A stretch of DNA of 64,000 nucleotides from Oscillospiraceae bacterium (GCA_015066105.1 SVOY01000013.1:1-64000), one strand, 5' to 3'. Positions 54,401 through 62,511 are shown, counted from the stretch's first letter. Notes: generated by a model from the letters alone, not told the origin. A program made the numbers and translations.

Positions 54401-54959
54401 CGGGAACATTTGCGCCCTTTTCGGCATATTCGTTTACGGCAAGGTCATAACCGAGCTCAGCATAAACATCACGGAATTCAGAGGCGGTGATTGACCTGCC
54501 CTGCTCCTTGACGCCGTTTACAAAGGTTTCTGCTCTGGGTGAGTTAATGTCGTGGTTACCGTCAATTACAAGGAATTCCACATCATACTTATCCTCATAT
54601 TCAAGAAAAATCTTTGCAAGCTCTGTGTGAGCCTCGTATTCACTGTCCTTTGTAAGGTCACCGGGCACGAAAACATACTTAAGCTCCGGATTTCTTATAA
54701 GCATTGTGTCAAGGGCAGTTCTTACAATAGCATCCGAATAGCGGAAAAGCTTACTGTTTATACTGCAGTAATCAAGCCACGCCTGACAGTTGTTGCCCGT
54801 AAGGCTTTCGGGATAATAATGGGGGTCGGAAAGCACTGCAAAGGAAAGCTCTGATTTTTTCTCACTGCCCGAGGGCTGTGCCGTAGCGGCAACACTGCAG
54901 ACAGAAAAAACAAGCATAATGCTCAGAAGCAAAGCAAGTGCCTTTTTAAGATTTTTCAT
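51471..54959 (-). CDS. secreted protein with two metallophosphoesterase domains
   Basis: This 1162-residue protein has a signal peptide (cut near ATAQ, residue 28). The first phosphoesterase (about 38-380) shows LSDPHYY, PGDLTKD, DGNHD, MIHHS and GHLHTDD, a complete two-metal site. A helical linker of about 300 residues follows. The second unit (about 690-1090) is purple-acid-phosphatase-like, with an N-terminal fibronectin-type domain and MTDPQ, NSGDLVDHG, ASGNHE, VLHKALYS and FQGHDHVYLR. The C-terminal 30 residues are hydrophobic (ILRVLLSIFGLYIAPIIK) and may anchor it to the membrane. It probably hydrolyses phosphate esters outside the cell. The start has AGGAGG upstream. Confidence 0.85.
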   Translation of the reverse strand: MKNLKKALALLLSIMLVFSVCSVAATAQPSGSEKKSELSFAVLSDPHYYPESLTGNNCQAWLDYCSINSKLFRYSDAIVRTALDTMLIRNPELKYVFVPGDLTKDSEYEAHTELAKIFLEYEDKYDVEFLVIDGNHDINSPRAETFVNGVKEQGRSITASEFRDVYAELGYDLAVNEYAEKGANVPGQLSYAADLEGGYRLIAVDSCLYSFGEPDSYKTEGAISDELMVWIKAMTDDAVAKGLEPMIMIHHSLSAHMEVEPSITHAFPLNDYMNKAEQFASWGINYAFSGHLHTDDTACVINDDGDVLYDVETASVTGFPNTYREITVTSFENGESEMKVDSVDFDAEKQFSFDGVTYEKSSFKYKAFSLCYGGATSADGNPDCTEFLMAIVETYLGGILDDIRAEGSVGAYLKTLGIDLEQILGDFLSPYLGDGISLAGYNIFSVENLMWFIDDLLGQVYDLYIDDSDALMDLLGELVAKLINYEVSSLPCTKFIDTFGFGNPDKAGTLGEAVLSTLVYWTGGNEDISDDAFMQDVISNFEKDGDLFKGFFDLVVDVLLHDLIEDSLLAKLEIRIDKLLADDEISKRLGEGVNYLLYYVLRGDFTYMNLVNTVFALDILPFTDLYDVLDQLLMQKYLTDSQFESLGIFVAYVLKDFNTDVNPVDKGDYAVTYSSAKVEVPVTQENFRLPTMVSVTLGEDKDESAFISWFSKSTVGGDIEIYKADSEPAFTGVPTDGVAVESETVTRSYPGIDIGFIGFFQYEYPMNRHVVELTGLEKGATYYFRVGDAERGWWSETGSLRVADGSDNVTFLHMTDPQSQNERQYNRAWAKVLESAFEKYPDADFIINSGDLVDHGDNQKQWAWMFNTGSDYLMNTYMMPASGNHEGMGTNALDNFFVLPNAPEQDKTSGVYYSFDYNNVHIAVLNTNDLAADESLSATQVEWLKRDMLSSDAEWKFVVLHKALYSQGSHYADDDVCAMREQLGTLMPELGVDVVFQGHDHVYLRTGSLDRNTLVPYDKVYLNYGDNIYRTQVQPDGTSYVISGTAGVKTYIQNDVTLTDEYFPRGEAILSVDYPMYSAVRIEDGILYFDAYEVTENGSERVDSFAIQKDKTQGDVNTEYVEPEAPAENESDKTLHEILDIIFRILRVLLSIFGLYIAPIIK

Positions 54960-54991
54960 CGTAATTCCTCCTGTCGGAAATAGTTGATTAC

Positions 54992-54997
54992 ATTATA
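54992..54997 (-). promoter_or_regulatory. possible -10 box of the metallophosphoesterase gene
   Basis: TATAAT lies on the minus strand 33 bases before the ATG. The -35 region is weak (TTAAAT at 16 bases). No Pho-box-like direct repeat was recognised. Confidence 0.45.
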
Positions 54998-55131
54998 TCA
55001 TACATTCACAGAAATTTAAGGAAAATAATAAATGTTAAACAATTTTGTCAGTTTGCATAAAACTCAACCTTTCTTTATAAGCAAATTTAATAAAGCTTTT
55101 TTGTAAAACTGTGGAATAAAACAATATATTA

Positions 55132-55140
55132 TGCTATAAT
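55132..55140 (+). promoter_or_regulatory. extended -10 promoter of the MATE gene
   Basis: TGCTATAAT is an extended -10 element on the plus strand, 38 bases before the ATG. The -35 match is weak. Confidence 0.6.
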
Positions 55141-55178
55141 ATGTCAAGCTTAGATATTTAAAGGAACAGAGGTATAAA

Positions 55179-56534
55179 ATGAAAGAGAACAAAATGGGCG
55201 TTATGCCCGTAAAAAAGCTCGTTATAACCATGAGCCTGCCGATGATGATTTCAATGCTTGTGCAGGCACTTTACAATGTTGTTGACAGCATCTTCGTTTC
55301 GCAGGTTTGCGAGGATGCGCTCACTGCCGTTTCGCTTGCCTTCCCCGTGCAGAACCTTATGATAGGAGTTGCAACGGGTACGGGCGTGGGTATCAACGCA
55401 CTTTTATCCCGTGCACTCGGTGCAAAGGATTTTGAAAAGGCAAACAGAATTGCCGCCAACGGTCTTTCGCTTACCGTATTCAGCGGACTTATCTTTCTGC
55501 TTTTCGGTCTTTTCGGCACAGAGGCCTTTTTCCGCACACAGATTGACCCCTCAGACCCGATTTACACCTACGGCGTTGACTACCTTTCGGTTGTGTGTCT
55601 GTTTTCCTTCGGTGTTTTCGGTCAGGTAACCTGTGAAAGACTTATGCAGGCAACGGGCAAGGCAACCCTTTCAATGTTCACCCAGCTTTCCGGTGCAATC
55701 GTCAACATTATCCTTGACCCCCTCTTCATCCTCGGCATAGGCCCCTTCCCCCGCCTTGAGGCAAAGGGTGCCGCCGTTGCAACGGTTATCGGCCAGATTT
55801 TTGCCTTTATAATGGGACTTATCCTCAACAGGCACTTCAATAAGGAAATCCATGTTTCCTTCAGAAAATTCCGCCCCGATTTCAGGCTTATCGGTGAAAT
55901 TTACAAAATCGGCGTGCCCTCAATCCTTATGGTTGCAATCGGCTCGTTTATGACCTTCTTCCTTAACAAAATCCTGCTTTCCTTCAGCTCAACTGCGGCA
56001 GCGGTTTTCGGTGTATACTTCAAGCTTCAGTCCTTTATCTTTATGCCCGTATTCGGCCTCAACAACGGTGTTATCCCCATCATTGCCTATAACTACGGTG
56101 CCAAAAAGCGCGACCGTATTATTAAAACAATCCGCTTCTCCTGCGTTATCGCCGTGGCAATAATGGCCTTCGGCACGCTTATGATGTGGCTTATGCCCGA
56201 GCAGATGCTCCGCCTTTTCAAGGCAAGCGAGGATATGATGGCAATAGGCGTTCCCGCCCTTCGCTACATCAGCCTTTCCTTTGTGCTTGCGGCGGTCAAC
56301 ATCAATCTCGGTGCCTCCTTCCAGGCCCTGGGAAAGAGCTATTTCTCAATGATTGTTTCCTTTGCAAGACAGATTGTGGTGCTTCTCCCCGCCGCTTATC
56401 TGCTTTCAAAAACCGGCATTATCGACAATGTATGGTTTGCCTTCCCCATTGCGGAAATCGCCTCGCTTACGGCAACGCTGATTTGCTTCACGGCTGTTTA
56501 TAAGAAAATTATAAACAAAATCGGTACAGTGTAA
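55179..56534 (+). CDS. MATE-family efflux transporter
   Basis: This 451-residue membrane protein has about 12 hydrophobic segments in two related halves. It shows MATE features: PMMISMLVQALYNVVDSIFVSQ in helix 1-2, GTGVGINALLSRALG near 70, and GLNNGVIPIIAYNYGAKKRDR near 285. Such proteins export drugs or other organic cations using Na+ or H+. The substrate is unknown. It stands alone, with GAGGTATAAA before the ATG, its own promoter, and a terminator. Confidence 0.92.
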   Translation: MKENKMGVMPVKKLVITMSLPMMISMLVQALYNVVDSIFVSQVCEDALTAVSLAFPVQNLMIGVATGTGVGINALLSRALGAKDFEKANRIAANGLSLTVFSGLIFLLFGLFGTEAFFRTQIDPSDPIYTYGVDYLSVVCLFSFGVFGQVTCERLMQATGKATLSMFTQLSGAIVNIILDPLFILGIGPFPRLEAKGAAVATVIGQIFAFIMGLILNRHFNKEIHVSFRKFRPDFRLIGEIYKIGVPSILMVAIGSFMTFFLNKILLSFSSTAAAVFGVYFKLQSFIFMPVFGLNNGVIPIIAYNYGAKKRDRIIKTIRFSCVIAVAIMAFGTLMMWLMPEQMLRLFKASEDMMAIGVPALRYISLSFVLAAVNINLGASFQALGKSYFSMIVSFARQIVVLLPAAYLLSKTGIIDNVWFAFPIAEIASLTATLICFTAVYKKIINKIGTV

Positions 56535-56542
56535 AAAGCATT

Positions 56543-56572
56543 GGTGCAGCCTATCACGGTTGCACCTTTTTT
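56543..56572 (+). terminator. terminator of the MATE gene
   Basis: GGTGCA (56543-56548) pairs with TGCACC (56561-56566), extended by an inner CC/GG pair and followed by six T. Confidence 0.85.
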
Positions 56573-56606
56573 ATGTTGAAATTACATACTTTGACGTGTA
56601 CAGCCG

Positions 56607-56640
56607 AACAAAGCCACCGAGAATTCTCGGTGGCTTTGTT
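56607..56640. terminator. perfect 34-base palindrome terminating the glycosyltransferase operon
   Basis: AACAAAGCCACCGAGAA is directly followed by its exact complement. It sits three bases after the stop codon of the glycerophosphotransferase gene on the minus strand. Confidence 0.85.
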
Positions 56641-56642
56641 CG

Positions 56643-57752
56643 TTATTTCATCACCGCTTCAATTACCCTTTCCGAGCTTTTTGCATCAAAAAAGCTGAAA
56701 TTGAAGCCTTTGAATTTTTCATTTTTTTCTCTGTCAGTCTCTTCCTTTACCGCCTCGGCACAATCCTCAAGGGTAAACACGGTTTTGCCCGGCACATAGC
56801 CTTCATACGGAAAGTAAAAATCTCTTTTTGCCGTGTATTCCTCAAGGTCATATGCAAAAAACACCGTCTTTTTGTCAAGGAAGGCAAAATCCATACAGAT
56901 TGAAGAATAGTCCGTAATAAGCACATCGCAGAAAAGTGCAAGCTTTCTTACATCGTCAAAATCCGTTACGTCAATTGCATTTTCAATTTTCACGCCCTCA
57001 TGCACCTGGGGGTGAAGCTTTACCATAAGCACATATTCATCGCCTGAAAGAGCGGTGAATTTTTTTGTGTCAAAGTGCCTCATTATTTCAAGGTTACCCT
57101 CTTTTGTATCGCGGAAGGTGGGCGCATAAAGCACAACCCTTTTGCCCCTGCACTGAGGATAAAGCTGCAAAAGCTCCTCCCTTGCCTTTTCTGCGTTACC
57201 CTGCTTGATAAGGAAGTCGCACCTTGGTGCACCCAGGGGTAAAACCTGCTGCTTTTTCACACCGAAGGCACCTGCGTAAATATCACGCACGCCCTCAGAC
57301 GAGCAGACAACATACGTAAGCTTTCCGTTTGCCGCGGCCTCTGCTTTTCTTACCTCGTCGGGCTGAGTTATGTCAAGGCCGAATTTTTTGAACACGCCCT
57401 CAGCGTGCCACAGCTGAGTAATAACCGCATCCTTTTTAAAATTAAGCTTGCCCATAGGCAGAAAATTATCGTTGAGGAAAATATACTCTGAGGTTGCAAG
57501 AAGCCTTGATTTGATAAGAAAAAAGGATAAAAGCCTGAGAGGATTTTTCAGAGAAAGGTCCTCTCTTGTGATGTAAACTGTTTGCATATCACTGCGCTTT
57601 TCCCTAAGGCAATCGCATACACTGCCGAGCGAATCGCAAAAGCCCTCATTGTGCATTGAAAGAAAACAGACCCGGTTTTTCTTAAGCGGAAAAAGTGCCG
57701 CACTGATGTTAAAAAACAAGGCGTAAATGCCGTAAAAAAAGCCTTTCATCAT
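56643..57752 (-). CDS. CDP-glycerol glycerophosphotransferase family protein
   Basis: This 369-residue protein matches the TagF/Glyphos_transf family, which adds glycerol phosphate or similar units to wall teichoic acid or other polymers. Motifs are QLWHAEGVFKKFG near 137, VVLYAPTFRDTKEG near 215, VKLHPQVH and the CMP-binding end VLITDYSSICMDFAFL near 290. An N-terminal hydrophobic stretch (FFYGIYALFFNISAALFPL) may associate it with the membrane. It is the last gene of a glycosyltransferase operon; its ATG overlaps the previous stop. It supports a Gram-positive envelope. Confidence 0.88.
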   Translation of the reverse strand: MMKGFFYGIYALFFNISAALFPLKKNRVCFLSMHNEGFCDSLGSVCDCLREKRSDMQTVYITREDLSLKNPLRLLSFFLIKSRLLATSEYIFLNDNFLPMGKLNFKKDAVITQLWHAEGVFKKFGLDITQPDEVRKAEAAANGKLTYVVCSSEGVRDIYAGAFGVKKQQVLPLGAPRCDFLIKQGNAEKAREELLQLYPQCRGKRVVLYAPTFRDTKEGNLEIMRHFDTKKFTALSGDEYVLMVKLHPQVHEGVKIENAIDVTDFDDVRKLALFCDVLITDYSSICMDFAFLDKKTVFFAYDLEEYTAKRDFYFPYEGYVPGKTVFTLEDCAEAVKEETDREKNEKFKGFNFSFFDAKSSERVIEAVMK

Positions 57753-59101
57753 TTAACAATCCTTTTTGTAAGCAGAAAATCTATACCCTTTATCATAACG
57801 GGGAAGAACATATCGGTAACAAAGGGCGGGAATTTCTTTCTGACCTTGTAGATTATGCGGAAATCTCTTATATCAAGCTTTCGCGGTCTTTTAAAGGTGA
57901 CAACCCACCTTGAGCGTGCGGCCTTTCTCGCCTTTTTCATATATCCCTTATCGGGCAGCACCCTCACATTTTCCATATGCACATACTCTTCGGGGATAAG
58001 ACCCTTTTCCACCATACTCTCAGGCACAATAACCTCAAACATAGGTGAAACCTGGCGGTAGAGAGAATCAAACAGCTCTGTCATATCCTTACCCGATTTT
58101 CTTATGATAACGGAAATGTTGGGATTTTCCGCAATCTGCTTTTTTGTGGAGAATATATTTTCAAGGTGAAGGTCCGGGTCGGTGCCCTGCATAACCTGAA
58201 AGCGCTTTTGCGTCATAAGAGCCTTAAGGCGGTTAAACTCCTCGGCGCAGTATGCCATACACTCGTCGTCACCTCTCCAGCAAAGGCGGTAAAACTGTGA
58301 AATGAGAATATAGGCGGTCTTGTAAATAACCTCCTGAATATAGTCCTCTCTGTCAACCTCCTCGGGCGCATTTTCAAGTGCCTCAAGTGCCCTGTCATAA
58401 ATAACCTTAAGTGAGCCGCTGAAGCTTTTTGCAAGGTCGGCGTTGACGGTCTGACTTACGGAAAGGCCCTCAGCTGCAGTGTGGCGCCTGTAATTCATGC
58501 AGGCATCCATTGTGCCCGCAATTTTTGCCCCCGTGTAAACGTAGGACATAAAGAAGGCTCCCTCCTCGGAGTATTTATATAGGGGGAAGCGCACGCCGCT
58601 TTCCATAAGCCGTTCACGGTTATAGCACTTGTTGCCCACAAGGAAGCTCCAGAGAAGAATTTTTGTAAAGGTGTCTATACTTTCCGTTGAAGCAAGTCTG
58701 TCGGCAAAGGCGTTGTGCTTGCTTACAATATCCTTGCCGAAATTCATAAGTCTGCCGAGAACAAGGTCTGCACCCGTTCTTTTTGCAGTTTCATAAAAGG
58801 CCTCAAGCGAGCCTTCGGTGTAGGTATCGTCGGCATCAAGGAAAACAACGTACTCGCCCGTTGCTCTTTCAAGGCCGTAGTTTCGTGCCGCAGAAACGCC
58901 GCCGTTTTCTTTTATATAGGATTTGAAAATATCATATTTTGCACAGTATTCATCAATTATATTCTGTGTGCCATCAGTTGAGCCGTCGTTTACGATAACA
59001 ACCTCAATGTCCTTGAGTGTCTGCTTCACAAGGCAGTCAAGGGTTTCGGCAATAAACTGCTCAGAATTATATGCAGGTATAATAACGGATACCTTTGCCA
59101 T
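57749..59101 (-). CDS. family 2 glycosyltransferase with C-terminal extension
   Basis: This 450-residue protein has a GT-A fold N-terminus (about 1-220): VSVIIPAYNSEQFIAETL, VIVNDGSTDGTQ and the DxD-type FLDADDTYTEG. The second half (about 330-450) contains further IIRKSGKDMTELFDSLY-like repeats and may mediate polymer binding. It probably builds a surface polysaccharide or teichoic acid. GGAGAG precedes the ATG and its stop overlaps the glycerophosphotransferase start. Confidence 0.88.
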   Translation of the reverse strand: MAKVSVIIPAYNSEQFIAETLDCLVKQTLKDIEVVIVNDGSTDGTQNIIDEYCAKYDIFKSYIKENGGVSAARNYGLERATGEYVVFLDADDTYTEGSLEAFYETAKRTGADLVLGRLMNFGKDIVSKHNAFADRLASTESIDTFTKILLWSFLVGNKCYNRERLMESGVRFPLYKYSEEGAFFMSYVYTGAKIAGTMDACMNYRRHTAAEGLSVSQTVNADLAKSFSGSLKVIYDRALEALENAPEEVDREDYIQEVIYKTAYILISQFYRLCWRGDDECMAYCAEEFNRLKALMTQKRFQVMQGTDPDLHLENIFSTKKQIAENPNISVIIRKSGKDMTELFDSLYRQVSPMFEVIVPESMVEKGLIPEEYVHMENVRVLPDKGYMKKARKAARSRWVVTFKRPRKLDIRDFRIIYKVRKKFPPFVTDMFFPVMIKGIDFLLTKRIVK

Positions 59102-59113
59102 TTTAATCTCTCC

Positions 59114-59884
59114 TTAAAATCTGATACCCCATTTAAGAAAGTATTTGATAATCGACATAATGTGAATAAAAAGAAGCCTTTTATTCCTTTTGCTCTCTCT
59201 TTCCCAAAGGTGGTAAACCGTAGCCATAGGATAAAAAAGAGCCTTGCATTTTTTACTTACCCGCCTTGCAATGTCACAATCCTCAAGGTACATAAAAAAT
59301 CTTTCGTCAAAGCCGCCGAGCTCAACAAACACGCTTGTGCGGAAAAACATAAAGCAGCCCGTTGCGTTTGTAATTTCAAAAACCTCGTTCTCGGGCATAT
59401 CAAGCATACAGTATTCGGTCATAAGCTTGTTGGGCTCATCACCCTTGTGGAACCAGTGATTGCCGAGATATCTGACCGTGGGGTTACGCTTTGCGAGCAT
59501 CTGAAGTCTGCCGTCCTCAAAGCGTATCTGCGGTGAAAGCAGGCCGATTTTTTCGTCCCCCTGCGCATAGAGTGCAAGCTCGGTGATAACGTCCTCTTTA
59601 ATAAGAATATCGGGATTTATAACCACGTGGTAATCGGACTTAAGGAAAGGTATAACCATATTATGTCCCGCGCCGAAGCCCGCATTTCTGCCGCTTTCAA
59701 TAACAATCACCGAGGGAAATTTTTCTTTTATATGCTCTGCCGTACCGTCAGAGGAGGCGTTGTCAACAACATAAAGAGTGAAGTCGACGCCCTTTGTTTT
59801 TTCAAGCAGGCTTTCAATTGTGGCATCCACCTTGCCTTTTGCATTGTAGGTTACGATACAGCCGCTGACCTTTATTTCATTCAT
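59114..59884 (-). CDS. family 2 glycosyltransferase (rhamnosyltransferase-like)
   Basis: This protein of 256 residues starts MNEIKVSGCIVTYNAKGKVD. The GT-A motifs VVDNASSDGT and VVINPDILIKEDV, and the acceptor-side FDERFFMYLEDCDIARRV, match rhamnosyl- or galactofuranosyl-type GT2 enzymes. I chose ATG at 59884, preceded by GAGGTG. A longer frame to 60040 would overlap the preceding gene by about 146 bases. It belongs to the four-gene surface polymer operon. Confidence 0.88.
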   Translation of the reverse strand: MNEIKVSGCIVTYNAKGKVDATIESLLEKTKGVDFTLYVVDNASSDGTAEHIKEKFPSVIVIESGRNAGFGAGHNMVIPFLKSDYHVVINPDILIKEDVITELALYAQGDEKIGLLSPQIRFEDGRLQMLAKRNPTVRYLGNHWFHKGDEPNKLMTEYCMLDMPENEVFEITNATGCFMFFRTSVFVELGGFDERFFMYLEDCDIARRVSKKCKALFYPMATVYHLWERESKRNKRLLFIHIMSIIKYFLKWGIRF

Positions 59885-59894
59885 CCTTGACACC

Positions 59895-60599
59895 TCACTT
59901 TTTAAAGATGACTCTTCTGTAAAGCCTTGTGATAAGGTATCTTCTCCATTCAGCCTTCTGTGCAAAGGAGGTTTTGGAGGTACCCGTAACATTGCTGCCG
60001 TGCATACGGTGATAAATAAGGGGCTGGTCAAGAAAAACAACGTTGCCGTAAATTTCGCATATAAGCCCTATCCATTGGTCGTGCATAGGCACGCTTTTGG
60101 GCACGGGCATAATTTTTTTGAGCATTTTTCTGTCAAAGGCCATACAGCAGCCCATATAGGAATTTTTTACAATATTGTGCATTATGCCCTTACGGCTGCC
60201 TCTGAGCTCGAAAAAGGAATAGTCCGTAATTCTGAGCTTTTTATCGGTAACGTAAGCATTGTGAAGCACAAGGTCTGCACCCTGCTCAAACTCACGCATT
60301 ACAAGCTTAACCTTGTCGGGAAGCCATACGTCATCCTGGTCGCAAAGGAAAATTTTATCGCCGCGGCAATGCCTTATTGCATTTACAAAATTGGCAACAA
60401 CGCCCTTACCCTTGCCCTCAACGTACTTTATGCGCTTATCCTTTTCCATCATTTTGCGCACAATTTTTTCCGTAATTCCGCCCGGTCTGTCGTCAGAGAC
60501 GATAATTTCATCGCCGGGTGCAAGCTGAGGGAGAATGGACTTTATCTGCTCGTATATATATTTTTCACCCTTATAGGCGGCAAGTGCAACTGAAATCAT
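59895..60599 (-). CDS. family 2 glycosyltransferase
   Basis: This 234-residue enzyme is the first gene of the surface polymer operon. It shows ISVALAAYKGEKYIYEQIKS, IIVSDDRPGG, FLCDQDDVWLPDK with the metal-binding Asp cluster, and a later HDQWIGLICEIYG acceptor strand. I chose ATG at 60599, because the promoter at 60633-60661 would start transcription around 60626, and longer ATGs lie at or upstream of that. The donor sugar is unknown. Confidence 0.87.
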   Translation of the reverse strand: MISVALAAYKGEKYIYEQIKSILPQLAPGDEIIVSDDRPGGITEKIVRKMMEKDKRIKYVEGKGKGVVANFVNAIRHCRGDKIFLCDQDDVWLPDKVKLVMREFEQGADLVLHNAYVTDKKLRITDYSFFELRGSRKGIMHNIVKNSYMGCCMAFDRKMLKKIMPVPKSVPMHDQWIGLICEIYGNVVFLDQPLIYHRMHGSNVTGTSKTSFAQKAEWRRYLITRLYRRVIFKK

Positions 60600-60632
60600 A
60601 TTTTCACCACCGAAAATGTTCATATTCGATTT

Positions 60633-60661
60633 ATTATAACATCCGCTAAGGATTTTTACAA
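60633..60661 (-). promoter_or_regulatory. promoter of the glycosyltransferase operon
   Basis: TTGTAA (60656-60661) and an extended TGTTATAAT (-10 at 60633-60638) have a 17-base spacer on the minus strand. Confidence 0.75.
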
Positions 60662-60698
60662 TAGAAAATGCCCTGCTTATCAAAATATTATTCTTATA

Positions 60699-60728
60699 TT
60701 GACATCCGCACCCGTATTTTGATATAAT
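60699..60728 (+). promoter_or_regulatory. promoter of asnA
   Basis: Perfect TTGACA (60699-60704) and TATAAT (60723-60728) have an 18-base spacer. The ATG is 33 bases on. Confidence 0.85.
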
Positions 60729-60761
60729 AAATAGAATTTATTTAATGGGGAGATATCAGAA

Positions 60762-61763
60762 ATGCCACATTACATTCCCGAGGGCTACGAGCCTCACCTC
60801 AACTTAAGAGAAACCGAAATTGCAATTAAAAAGGTAAAGGACTTTTTTGAAAGAGACCTTGCCATTGAATTAAATCTCACCCGCGTTTCCGCGCCCCTTT
60901 TTGTTGACCGTGAAAGCGGCCTCAACGATAACCTCAGCGGTAAGGAAAGACCCGTTACCTTTGACGTTTTCAGCGGCAAGAATTTTGAAATTGTTCATTC
61001 CCTTGCAAAGTGGAAGAGATACGCACTCAAGATGTACGGCTTTGAAAGCGGTGAGGGTCTTTACACCGATATGAACGCTATCCGCCGTGATGAGGACACC
61101 GACAACATCCACTCAATTTTTGTTGACCAGTGGGACTGGGAAAAAATCATCAGCAAAGAGGACAGAACGGAAAAATATCTTAAGAAAACCGTTAAGCTCA
61201 TTTATTCCGCTTTAAGACACACGGAATACTATATTTCACGCGAGTATAACTTCCTGGGCACTCAGCTGCCCGAAAAGATTACCTTCATCACCTCCTCGGA
61301 GCTTGAGGAAAGGTACCCCGACAAGTCACGCAAGGAAAGAGAGTACCTTGCCGTTAAGGAATACGGCGCAATCTTCCTTATGCAGATTGGCGGAAAGCTG
61401 AAGGACGGCGCGCCCCACGACGGCAGAGCCCCCGACTATGACGACTGGACACTCAACGGCGACATAATTGTCTATTACCCCGTGCTTGATATTGCCCTTG
61501 AGCTTTCCTCAATGGGTATCCGCGTTGACGAGGAGGCTATGGAAAAGCAGCTCAAGGAAAGCGGCTGTGAGGACAGAAGAAGCCTCCCCTTCCACAAGGC
61601 ACTTTTAGCAGGTGAGCTCCCCTACACCATCGGCGGCGGTATCGGTCAGTCAAGAATGTGCCTTTTCTTCCTTCGCAAGGCACACATAGGCGAGGTACAG
61701 TCCTCCTACTGGGATGAGGAAACGGTACGCTACTGCAAGGAAAACGGTGCAGAGCTGCTGTAA
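60762..61763 (+). CDS. asnA: aspartate-ammonia ligase (ammonia-dependent asparagine synthetase)
   Basis: AsnA makes asparagine from aspartate, ammonia and ATP. The 333 residues show class II synthetase-like features: RVSAPLFVDRESGLNDNLSG near 42, YTDMNAIRRDEDTDNIHSIFVDQWDWE near 100, and the C-terminal GGGIGQSRMCLFFLRK loop near 288. It uses free ammonia rather than glutamine. GGGGAG precedes the ATG. It is a single gene with its own promoter and terminator. Confidence 0.96.
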   Translation: MPHYIPEGYEPHLNLRETEIAIKKVKDFFERDLAIELNLTRVSAPLFVDRESGLNDNLSGKERPVTFDVFSGKNFEIVHSLAKWKRYALKMYGFESGEGLYTDMNAIRRDEDTDNIHSIFVDQWDWEKIISKEDRTEKYLKKTVKLIYSALRHTEYYISREYNFLGTQLPEKITFITSSELEERYPDKSRKEREYLAVKEYGAIFLMQIGGKLKDGAPHDGRAPDYDDWTLNGDIIVYYPVLDIALELSSMGIRVDEEAMEKQLKESGCEDRRSLPFHKALLAGELPYTIGGGIGQSRMCLFFLRKAHIGEVQSSYWDEETVRYCKENGAELL

Positions 61764-61822
61764 GCAGCAAGCAGGGCCAAGGGCCAAAGGACCGAGGTCC
61801 GAGAGTAATAAAACAAGTAAAT

Positions 61823-61850
61823 GCCACGGAAAAATCCGTGGCGTTGTTTT
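61823..61850 (+). terminator. terminator of asnA
   Basis: GCCACGGA (61823-61830) pairs with TCCGTGGC (61835-61842), followed by GTTGTTTTTTTG. Confidence 0.9.
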
Positions 61851-61865
61851 TTTGTTCACACACAA

Positions 61866-61901
61866 ACGGAGCAGTTGCAATAAAAAATGCAACTGCTCCG
61901 T
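61866..61901 (-). terminator. terminator of the toxin-antitoxin operon
   Basis: ACGGAGCAGTTGCA (61866-61879) pairs with TGCAACTGCTCCGT (61888-61901). It lies 15 bases after the toxin stop codon; the minus-side tail is TTTGTGTG. Confidence 0.75.
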
Positions 61902-61916
61902 AAATCTTACGTCAGT

Positions 61917-62198
61917 TTAAAATAATTCAGAATGACTGCCCGTGCGGTTCAGCATCAACACAAGCACACCATCAATAATTTCATAAATCAGAAGCCAATC
62001 AGATTCAATATGACATTCACGGCAGCTGTTATAATTACCGCTCAATGAATGGTCACGGAACTTTGCTTCAAGTCTTTCTCCTTCAGCCAGCTTTTCAACA
62101 ACGGCATAAAGCTTTTCTAAATCCTTGCCCTGCTTTTTAGCAAGCTTTACGTCCTTTTTGAACTGATTGGTAAACTGAACCTCATACTTCATCTTCAA
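61917..62198 (-). CDS. YafQ/RelE-family type II toxin
   Basis: This 93-residue protein matches the RelE/ParE superfamily, nearest to YafQ mRNA endonucleases. Landmarks are YEVQFTNQFKKDVKLAKKQG at the N-terminus, the catalytic-type HSLSGNYNSCRECHIESDW stretch and the C-terminal LMLNRTGSHSELF with His and Phe. It would cleave mRNA on the ribosome when not bound by its antitoxin. The start overlaps the antitoxin gene by 17 bases. The pair is a typical horizontally moving module. Confidence 0.9.
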   Translation of the reverse strand: MKMKYEVQFTNQFKKDVKLAKKQGKDLEKLYAVVEKLAEGERLEAKFRDHSLSGNYNSCRECHIESDWLLIYEIIDGVLVLMLNRTGSHSELF

Positions 62199-62460
62199 GC
62201 GCCGCCCTTAAGTCTGCCATATTTGTATATCTTGTTGCGTTTTTGTCCCTTGCAAGCTCTCTGCCCTCTTCAATAGCTTTAACCGTTGTTTCATTGGGCA
62301 CATTCAGTGAAAGCTCAAAGGGTATTCTCTGCTGTCTTACAACAGTTTTTGCAAAAATGTTAAATGCCGCACTCGCCGTAATTCCTATTTCACTGCAGAA
62401 CAAGTCAAGCTGTCTTTTAAGCTCATCATCCATTCTGATATTAACATTCGTCTGCGCCAT
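62182..62460 (-). CDS. RelB/DinJ-family antitoxin
   Basis: This 92-residue protein has an N-terminal ribbon-helix-helix DNA-binding domain (MAQTNVNIRMDDELKRQLDL...GITASAAFNIFAKTVV) and a C-terminal toxin-binding helix region (ATRYTNMADLRAALEDEV). It should neutralise the toxin and repress its own promoter. I chose ATG at 62460 with AAAGGTGG upstream; the TTG at 62478 overlaps that site. A perfect 24-base palindrome over the -10 box is the likely operator. Confidence 0.9.
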   Translation of the reverse strand: MAQTNVNIRMDDELKRQLDLFCSEIGITASAAFNIFAKTVVRQQRIPFELSLNVPNETTVKAIEEGRELARDKNATRYTNMADLRAALEDEV

Positions 62461-62476
62461 AAAAACACCACCTTTC

Positions 62477-62511
62477 AATAATATTATATATAATATTATT
62501 TACATTGTCAA
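62477..62511 (-). promoter_or_regulatory. consensus promoter and operator palindrome of the toxin-antitoxin operon
   Basis: TTGACA (62506-62511) and TATAAT (62483-62488) have a 17-base spacer on the minus strand. A perfect 24-base palindrome (half AATAATATTATA, 62477-62500) covers the -10 box and start, a typical autoregulation site for a ribbon-helix-helix antitoxin. Confidence 0.85.

Noticed and set aside
59884-60040. N-terminal extension of the glycosyltransferase ORF
   Set aside because: It overlaps the end of the upstream gene; the ATG at 59884 has a good GAGGTG site and starts at the conserved GT2 strand.
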